From Pseudomonadota bacterium (GTDB lineage Bacteria; Pseudomonadota; Alphaproteobacteria; Rhizobiales; Xanthobacteraceae), in the NCBI GenBank assembly GCA_023387555.1, contig JAEWHY010000270.1, positions 1 through 10,770 of the forward strand: DNA of 10,770 nt, written 5' to 3'. Each line of letters begins with the position of its first letter. The stretch's first letter is position 1. A program made the position numbers and the translations under genes. The notes beneath the pieces were generated by a model. The model searched no databases. It saw nothing but the letters and a program-made list of their open reading frames with translations, and was not told the DNA's origin. This document shows positions 7,401 through 10,770 of this stretch, piece by piece.

Positions 7401-7942
7401 AAGCGATCAAGCGGCTGCGACAGGGCATCCAGAACCTCAATCGCGAAGCGCGGGAGCGCCTGCTTGCCTCGTTCGAGGTGGTGAATGGCTACTTCAAGCA
7501 GCTGTTCACCCAGCTGTTCGGTGGCGGCGAAGCCGAGTTGCAGCTGATCGAAAGCGACGACCCGCTCGAAGCCGGTCTCGAGATCATGGCGAAGCCGCCC
7601 GGCAAGAAGCTGCAATCGCTGTCGCTTCTGTCCGGCGGCGAGCAGGCCCTGACGGCCATGGCGCTGATCTTTGCAGTTTTCCGGACCAACCCGTCGCCGA
7701 TCTGCGTGCTGGACGAGGTGGACGCACCGCTCGACGACCACAACGTCGAGCGTTATTGCGACCTGCTGGTGGAGATGACCAAGCTGACCGAGACCCGGTT
7801 CGTGATCATCACCCATAACCCGATCACGATGGCGCGCATGAATCGGCTCTACGGCGTGACCATGGCCGAGCGCGGCGTGTCCCAGTTGGTCTCGGTCGAT
7901 CTGGAAGCCGCGGTCGCGATCCGCGACCAGCAGGTCGCATAA
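4478..7942 (+). CDS. smc: Chromosome segregation protein SMC (1154 aa)
   Basis: Core ATPase of the bacterial SMC-ScpAB condensin, which loads near the origin, extrudes DNA loops and resolves sister chromosomes in the nucleoid. All family parts are present: Walker A GPNGCGKS at residues 31-38, the HQGRIGEIIQAKPEQRR segment near 145-163 where the N-terminal head leads into the coil, a long Glu/Ala/Arg-rich coiled-coil arm to about 500, a globular hinge near 503-630, the returning coil to about 1000, the ABC signature LSGGEQ at 1051-1056, and Walker B CVLDEVDAPLDD with the catalytic Glu at 1080. The length of 1154 residues is normal for alphaproteobacterial SMC, so the gene is complete. The ATG follows a purine-rich stretch at 4459-4472 rather than a textbook Shine-Dalgarno. 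The gene stands alone between a DUF2336 gene and hisD. scpA and scpB are not in the window. Confidence 0.98.
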   Translation: MKLTRLRLIGFKSFVEPTDFLIEPGLTGVVGPNGCGKSNLVEALRWVMGENSYKSMRATDMDQVIFAGSGNRPARNHAEVSMAIDNSARTAPVAYADVDMLEVARRIEREQGSTYRINGREVRARDVQILFADASTGARSPALVHQGRIGEIIQAKPEQRRRVLEDAAGISGLHVRRHEAELRLRAAEQNLQRLEDVIGQLASQMDALKRQARQAVRYRNVSAQVRKQEATLFHLRWLNANTELQAAEQARATGIQEVAATTLAQTQTARAQEEASSALPALREAEARTGAALQRLLIARETLDREEARAKERIAELTQRVVQLSDDIARERKLAIDSGSALERLTNEAAGLRRDLEAGESKRANAHERVAEADALLAESEKNFSEATGALAELTARRKTLERAASEQTDRLTRLERDIADVVAEFAKIDAASEGGPDLEALLMAVEAAQEAVADGEAAALRAEAAHSAARQALDVERKPLAEAERRAGRLETEARTLRKVLHVDSGSLWPSVIDNLNVAKGYETALGAALGDDLEAPADPRAPMRWAGAVVDPTDPVLPEGVEPLTNHVNAPAELDRRLRQIGLIDRADAERIVPLLKPGQRLVSREGDLWRWDGFAVAANAPTGAARRLAERNRLAEIEAELESARAHAETKREIVAKAEAEVQSASAAETEARNRGRELQRAANEARERHARAERDLTQTTTRRAALTEARTRLDANRDEAAAALAEVQHALSELPPSAELEGRLNEIRHEISARRVQVAEVRAEAQALTREAEQAKKRLEAIAGEQQSWIDTQERTASQIAALEARLEEASIEREGLADAPEVFEEKRIALLSEVQELEAAKREASDRLAEGESAASAANSAARAALEAASAAREQLGRSEERSEGAKRRLSDIEHEIREMLEVEPQAVAAMAEIAEGAVLPAVAEVEADLEKLRRERERLGAVNLRAEEELGEVETQHTSLVTERDDLVEAIKRLRQGIQNLNREARERLLASFEVVNGYFKQLFTQLFGGGEAELQLIESDDPLEAGLEIMAKPPGKKLQSLSLLSGGEQALTAMALIFAVFRTNPSPICVLDEVDAPLDDHNVERYCDLLVEMTKLTETRFVIITHNPITMARMNRLYGVTMAERGVSQLVSVDLEAAVAIRDQQVA

Positions 7943-7947
7943 GACCG

Positions 7948-7971
7948 GCGAGCCGTGGGATAGCGGCTCGC
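7948..7971 (+). terminator. Probable terminator hairpin after smc
   Basis: GCGAGCCG at 7948-7955 and CGGCTCGC at 7964-7971 pair perfectly over eight positions around an 8-nt loop, five bases after the smc stop. A further G-U pair is possible outside. Only two T residues follow (TTCCCC), so it is an imperfect intrinsic terminator, as is common in high-GC Alphaproteobacteria. It could also act as a 3' stabilising hairpin. Confidence 0.42.
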
Positions 7972-8002
7972 TTCCCCAAAAGGCAGGGGTGGGCGAGCCT
8001 AT

Positions 8003-8047
8003 CCAGCCACCGGATATGCCGGTTTAGCGGCTGGAGGGGCGATCGTG
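8003..8047 (+). promoter_or_regulatory. Foldable leader with strong Shine-Dalgarno and GTG, upstream of hisD
   Basis: CCAGCC at 8003-8008 pairs with GGCTGG at 8029-8034, and directly inside it ACCGG at 8009-8013 pairs with CCGGT at 8019-8023, giving 11 pairs with a 5-nt bulge (8024-8028). The right arm covers the first two bases of GGAGGGG (8033-8039), a strong Shine-Dalgarno placed five bases before GTG at 8045. That GTG is in frame with hisD with no stop between. The ATG at 8105, which fits the HisD family, has no visible Shine-Dalgarno of its own. The site may therefore set hisD translation, either through a 20-residue extension or through initiation further in. Confidence 0.4.
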
Positions 8048-8104
8048 CCGCGTGACTGCAGCAACGCGGTTGACGCGCCCGGCTCCGCGCGCCATCACGG
8101 CGCC

Positions 8105-9400
8105 ATGCCGATCCGTCTCGACAGCCGCAACCCCGATTTCGCTTCGCGTTTTGCGGAGCTGCTTTCCACCAAACGCGAGGCCTCGGCCGACGTTGATGCG
8201 GCCGTGCGCGCCATCGTCGCCGATGTGGCCGCGCGCGGCGACGCGGCCCTGATCGACCTGTCGCGGAAATTCGACCGGGTGGATCTCGGCGCGCTCGGCC
8301 TGCGCGTGACGGCGCGGGAGATCGAGGCCGCCGAGAAGTCGTGCGACCCGTCGGCCATGGCGGCGCTGAAGCTCGCACGGGACCGGATCGAGGCCTTTCA
8401 TATCCGCCAGAAGCCGAAGGATGACCGCTTCACCGATGCGCTCGGTGTCGAACTCGGCCATCGCTGGACCGCGATCGACGCGGTCGGATTGTATGTGCCG
8501 GGCGGGACCGCGGCCTATCCGTCGTCGGTCCTGATGAATGCCGTGCCGGCGAAGGTTGCCGGCGTGCCGCGGATCGTGATGGTGGTGCCAGCGCCGGATG
8601 GCGTGATCAATCCGCTGGTGCTGGCGGCCGCAAAGCTTGGCGGTGTCGATGAAATCTACCGCGTCGGCGGGGCGCAGGCCGTCGCCGCGCTCGCCTATGG
8701 CACGCAGACGATCCGCCCGGTTTCAAAGATCGTCGGTCCGGGCAATGCCTATGTCGCGGCGGCCAAGCGTCAGGTTTTCGGCAAGGTGGGCATCGACATG
8801 ATCGCGGGGCCGTCCGAAGTGGTGGTGCTCGCCGACGGTACCGGCAATCCGGACTGGATCGCTGCCGATCTGCTGGCGCAGGCCGAGCATGACGAGGCGG
8901 CGCAGTCGATCCTGATCACCGACGAGGCGCGTCTCGCCGACGATGTGGAGGCGGCTGTCGCCTCGCAGCTGAAGACGCTGCCGCGGGCGCAGATTGCCGG
9001 CGCGTCCTGGCGCGATTTCGGCGCGACATTGGTGACGCGCGACCTCGATGAAGCCATCCCGCTTGTCGATGCGCTCGCGCCCGAACATCTCGAACTGATC
9101 GCCGCCGATCCCGAGGCCCTGATCGGCCGGATCCGCAACGCCGGTGCGATTTTCGTCGGCGGCTATACCCCGGAAGCGATTGGCGATTATGTCGGCGGCT
9201 CGAACCATGTGCTGCCGACGGCGCGCTCGGCGCGATTTTCGTCGGGATTGGGCGTTCTGGATTTCGTCAAGCGGACCTCTATCCTGAAATGCGGGCCCGA
9301 CCAGCTCGCGGCGCTCGGTCCTGCTGCGATTGCCCTCGGCGAGGCGGAAGGGCTTGACGCCCACGCGCGGTCGGTTGCGATAAGGCTGAACCGGCGATGA
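8105..9400 (+). CDS. hisD: Histidinol dehydrogenase (431 aa)
   Basis: Zinc enzyme that oxidises L-histidinol to L-histidine through the aldehyde, using two NAD+, the last two steps of histidine synthesis in the cytoplasm. From the ATG at 8105 the protein is 431 residues and opens MPIRLDSRNPDF, a usual HisD N-terminus. The residue numbers match the well-studied E. coli enzyme: zinc ligands Gln259 and His262 (AQAEHD), Asp361 (IGDYVGGSNH) and His420 (HARSVAIRL), with the general base pair Glu327-His328 in APEHLEL. The substrate and NAD segment LYVPGGTAAYPSSVLMNAVPA is intact near residues 131-151. An in-frame GTG at 8045 with a strong Shine-Dalgarno would give 451 residues; I prefer 8105 because of family length, but the start is uncertain. 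No other his genes are adjacent. hisD leads a rightward gene string. Confidence 0.96.
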   Translation: MPIRLDSRNPDFASRFAELLSTKREASADVDAAVRAIVADVAARGDAALIDLSRKFDRVDLGALGLRVTAREIEAAEKSCDPSAMAALKLARDRIEAFHIRQKPKDDRFTDALGVELGHRWTAIDAVGLYVPGGTAAYPSSVLMNAVPAKVAGVPRIVMVVPAPDGVINPLVLAAAKLGGVDEIYRVGGAQAVAALAYGTQTIRPVSKIVGPGNAYVAAAKRQVFGKVGIDMIAGPSEVVVLADGTGNPDWIAADLLAQAEHDEAAQSILITDEARLADDVEAAVASQLKTLPRAQIAGASWRDFGATLVTRDLDEAIPLVDALAPEHLELIAADPEALIGRIRNAGAIFVGGYTPEAIGDYVGGSNHVLPTARSARFSSGLGVLDFVKRTSILKCGPDQLAALGPAAIALGEAEGLDAHARSVAIRLNRR

Positions 9401-9426
9401 GGGTGATGTCGCAAAGTTACAGGCCC

Positions 9427-9478
9427 CGGGCGCAGCGGCGCAGCGCAGATCGCTGCGCTGCGTGTTGCGCCGCGCCCG
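9427..9478. repeat. Large GC-rich imperfect palindrome between hisD and UPF0262 gene
   Basis: The inner stem is CGCAGCGCAG at 9439-9448 and CTGCGCTGCG at 9453-9462, ten perfect pairs around ATCG, plus a possible G9438-U9463 pair. GCG at 9435-9437 pairs with CGC at 9468-9470, and CGGGCGC at 9427-9433 pairs with GCGCCCG at 9472-9478. Together this is about 20 pairs in a 52-nt hairpin with one A/C mismatch and one internal loop. It occupies most of the 94-nt gap and ends 17 nt before the next ATG. No T-tract follows, so simple termination is not implied. Transcript processing, a REP-like element, or attenuation between hisD and the next gene are possible. Confidence 0.5.
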
Positions 9479-9494
9479 CGATGCGAGGCCTGTG

Positions 9495-9977
9495 ATGACC
9501 GGCACACCGCCCGTATCGAAGCTCGTGGCGGTGACGCTGGACGAGGAATCGATCGGCCGGTCCGGGCCCGACATCGAGCATGAGCGGGCGGTCGCGATCT
9601 ACGACCTGATCGAGGAGAACACGTTCCATCCGGCCGATCAGGAGGCCGGCCAGTTCACGCTGCATCTTTCGATGGCGGACAACCGCCTGGTCTTCGATAT
9701 CCGCAGGCCCGACGGAACGCCGGTGGTGGCGCATCTGCTGTCGCTGACCCCGTTGCGGAAAATCGTCCGCGATTATTTCCTGATCTGCGACAGCTATTAT
9801 GCCGCGATCCGCACCGCGACCCCCGACCGCATTGAAGCGATCGACATGGGACGCCGTGGCCTGCACGACGAGGGCTCCAAGCTGCTGCAGGAACGCCTGA
9901 ACGGCAAGGTGGACATCGACTTCGCCACGGCGCGGCGCTTGTTCACGCTGATCTGCGTGTTGCACTGGAAGGGCTGA
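9495..9977 (+). CDS. UPF0262 family protein (160 aa)
   Basis: Member of the UPF0262 family, a small conserved protein of unknown function found mainly in Alphaproteobacteria and commonly placed beside hisD. Family blocks seen are LVAVTLDEESIGRSGPDIEH at residues 10-29, HERAVAIYDLIEENTFHP shortly after, NRLVFDIRRPDGTPVVAHLL in the middle, YFLICDSYYAAIRTATPDRI after residue 90, DMGRRGLHDEGSKLLQERL, and a C-terminal FATARRLFTLICVLHW. No signal peptide or membrane helix is present, so the protein is probably cytoplasmic. The ATG at 9495 is chosen because it gives the usual family length of about 160 and has GAGG at 9485-9488 six bases upstream; an in-frame GTG is immediately before it. The stop is only 7 nt from the next start, which suggests translational coupling with the phosphatase gene. 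Confidence 0.93.
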   Translation: MTGTPPVSKLVAVTLDEESIGRSGPDIEHERAVAIYDLIEENTFHPADQEAGQFTLHLSMADNRLVFDIRRPDGTPVVAHLLSLTPLRKIVRDYFLICDSYYAAIRTATPDRIEAIDMGRRGLHDEGSKLLQERLNGKVDIDFATARRLFTLICVLHWKG

Positions 9978-9984
9978 TCGCGCG

Positions 9985-10446
9985 ATGTCGCAGCCCGGTA
10001 CACGGCCGCAGTCGGTCCTGTTCGCCTGCGGTCTGAATTCGATCCGCTCGCCGATCGCGATGGGCCTGTTCCGGCACCTTTTCGGAAAGAGCATCTATGT
10101 CGGTTCGGCCGGGGTGAAACCCGGCGAGCCAGACCCGTTTGCAATCGCGGTGATGGACGAAATCGGGCTCGACCTGTCCAAGCACAGGCCGCAGACCTTC
10201 GAGCAGCTGGAGGACTGGGAGGGTCTGAACTTCGATCTGATCGTCACATTGTCCCCCGAGGCCCATCACAAGGCGCTGGATCTGACCCGCACCATCGCCG
10301 CCGAAGTGGAATACTGGCCGACGGTCGATCCGAGCGACATCGGTGAGACCCGCGACCAGAAGCTCGACGCCTATCGGACGGTTCGCGACCAGCTGATGGA
10401 CAAGATCCGGGCGCGGTTCGGCGGGCCGGGGCGGGCAGGGGACTAA
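9985..10446 (+). CDS. Low-molecular-weight protein tyrosine phosphatase family protein (153 aa)
   Basis: Small cytoplasmic protein of the LMW-PTP/ArsC-like fold, which removes phosphate through a cysteinyl-phosphate. The P-loop CGLNSIRS gives the CX5R signature with Cys15 and Arg21 near the N-terminus, as in the family. Asp115 in the TVDPS segment matches the general acid of the DP loop. The length of 153 is normal. Cys15 is the only cysteine in the protein, so it cannot work as a thioredoxin-coupled arsenate reductase, which needs two further cysteines, even though such genes are often labelled arsC. The second P-loop Cys of eukaryotic enzymes is Ile here. The ATG at 9985 lies 7 nt after the UPF0262 stop, with GGAAGGG at 9967-9973 inside the preceding gene as its likely ribosome-binding site. 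The physiological substrate is unknown. Confidence 0.92.
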   Translation: MSQPGTRPQSVLFACGLNSIRSPIAMGLFRHLFGKSIYVGSAGVKPGEPDPFAIAVMDEIGLDLSKHRPQTFEQLEDWEGLNFDLIVTLSPEAHHKALDLTRTIAAEVEYWPTVDPSDIGETRDQKLDAYRTVRDQLMDKIRARFGGPGRAGD

Positions 10447-10480
10447 GCCGGGCCGTTCGTCGGGGCACGTTGGGCTTCCT

Positions 10481-10503
10481 GAACCCGGGACAGCTGCCGG
10501 TTC
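10481..10503 (+). terminator. Hairpin after the phosphatase gene, weak terminator candidate
   Basis: GAACC at 10481-10485 pairs with GGTTC at 10499-10503, and after a bulged C (10486) GG at 10487-10488 pairs with CC at 10497-10498, leaving an 8-nt loop. It lies about 35 nt after the phosphatase stop and lacks a T-tract. A second hairpin, GCGCGC, loop GTCC, GCGCGC, is at 10550-10565, closer to maf. Either may separate the phosphatase and maf transcripts or shape the maf leader; the 148-nt gap holds no gene that I can see. Confidence 0.25.
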
Positions 10504-10594
10504 CGGTTGTGAAAGTGGTCCGATTCCGATAGGTCTTGCGGCCCATTCAGCGCGCGTCCGCGCGCCAGCGGGTAATCCGAAACCGCGCACACCC

Positions 10595-10770
10595 ATGATC
10601 GGCCGGCCCAAACTCGTTCTCGCTTCCGGTTCGCCCCGCAGGCTCACGCTTCTCAACCAGGCCGGCATCGAGCCGGACGCCCTGCAGCCCGCGGACGTTG
10701 ACGAAATCCCCTACAAGGGCGAATTGCCGCGCGCCTGCGCGACCCGGCTCGCGCGGGCCAAGGCGGAGGC
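10595..10770 (+). CDS. maf: Maf family nucleotide pyrophosphatase, 3' partial
   Basis: N-terminal 58 residues of a Maf protein, a house-cleaning enzyme that hydrolyses non-canonical or excess nucleoside triphosphates to monophosphate and pyrophosphate. The family opening KLVLASGSPRRLTLLNQAGI at residues 6-25 includes the conserved SxSPRR nucleotide-binding motif (Ser11, Ser13, Arg15, Arg16), followed by the ADVDE segment (33-37) and the start of the RLARAKAE helix at 51-58. The SPRR form resembles the YhdE (dTTP/UTP) group more than the YceF group, but the part that would settle this is outside the window. The ATG at 10595 fits the family N-terminus, although no clear Shine-Dalgarno precedes it. 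The gene is co-directional with the hisD string, 148 nt after the phosphatase stop. Confidence 0.93.
   Translation, partial: MIGRPKLVLASGSPRRLTLLNQAGIEPDALQPADVDEIPYKGELPRACATRLARAKAE

Noticed and set aside
1..10770. CRISPR array, tRNA or rRNA genes, insertion sequences, integrases, toxin-antitoxin pairs
   Set aside because: No regularly spaced direct repeats, cloverleaf or rRNA-like segments, transposase motifs or terminal inverted repeats were seen on either strand.

Overview
The window looks like chromosomal DNA of a high-GC alphaproteobacterium, most likely in the Hyphomicrobiales (Xanthobacteraceae/Nitrobacteraceae side). The pointers are a 1154-residue alphaproteobacterial-type SMC, two DUF2336 proteins (a family I know mainly from Alphaproteobacteria), and the gene order hisD, UPF0262, low-molecular-weight phosphatase, maf, which is familiar from rhizobial genomes. 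These calls are from reading alone, without database searches.

Left part (1-4073), accessory in character: the 3' part of an OafA-type membrane acyltransferase with a C-terminal SGNH domain (surface polysaccharide O-acylation) runs into the window from the left. It converges on a minus-strand DUF2336 gene. That gene diverges, across a 154-nt shared control region, from a second, clearly paralogous DUF2336 gene. By eye this part is less GC-biased in codon use than the rest.

Middle (4074-7942): a 404-nt gap without a convincing gene lies before smc. It holds several foldable inverted repeats and three GANTC (CcrM-type) sites, the last in the loop of a perfect hairpin just before the smc ribosome-binding region. 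smc itself is complete, with Walker A, ABC signature, Walker B and hinge.

Right part (7943-10770): a rightward gene string follows, made of hisD (last two steps of histidine synthesis), a UPF0262 gene, a low-molecular-weight tyrosine-phosphatase-like gene, and the start of maf (nucleotide pyrophosphatase), cut by the window end. Spacing suggests that UPF0262 and the phosphatase are translated together (7-nt gap). hisD and UPF0262 are separated by a large GC-rich hairpin, and maf has a 148-nt leader. No RNA gene, CRISPR array, insertion sequence or integrase was seen.

I found no clear new multi-gene system. The observations most worth following are the divergent DUF2336 pair, the structured and GANTC-bearing region before smc, the 52-nt hairpin after hisD, the hisD start with its foldable ribosome-binding site, and the loss of the usual DxxH aspartate in the acyltransferase SGNH domain.
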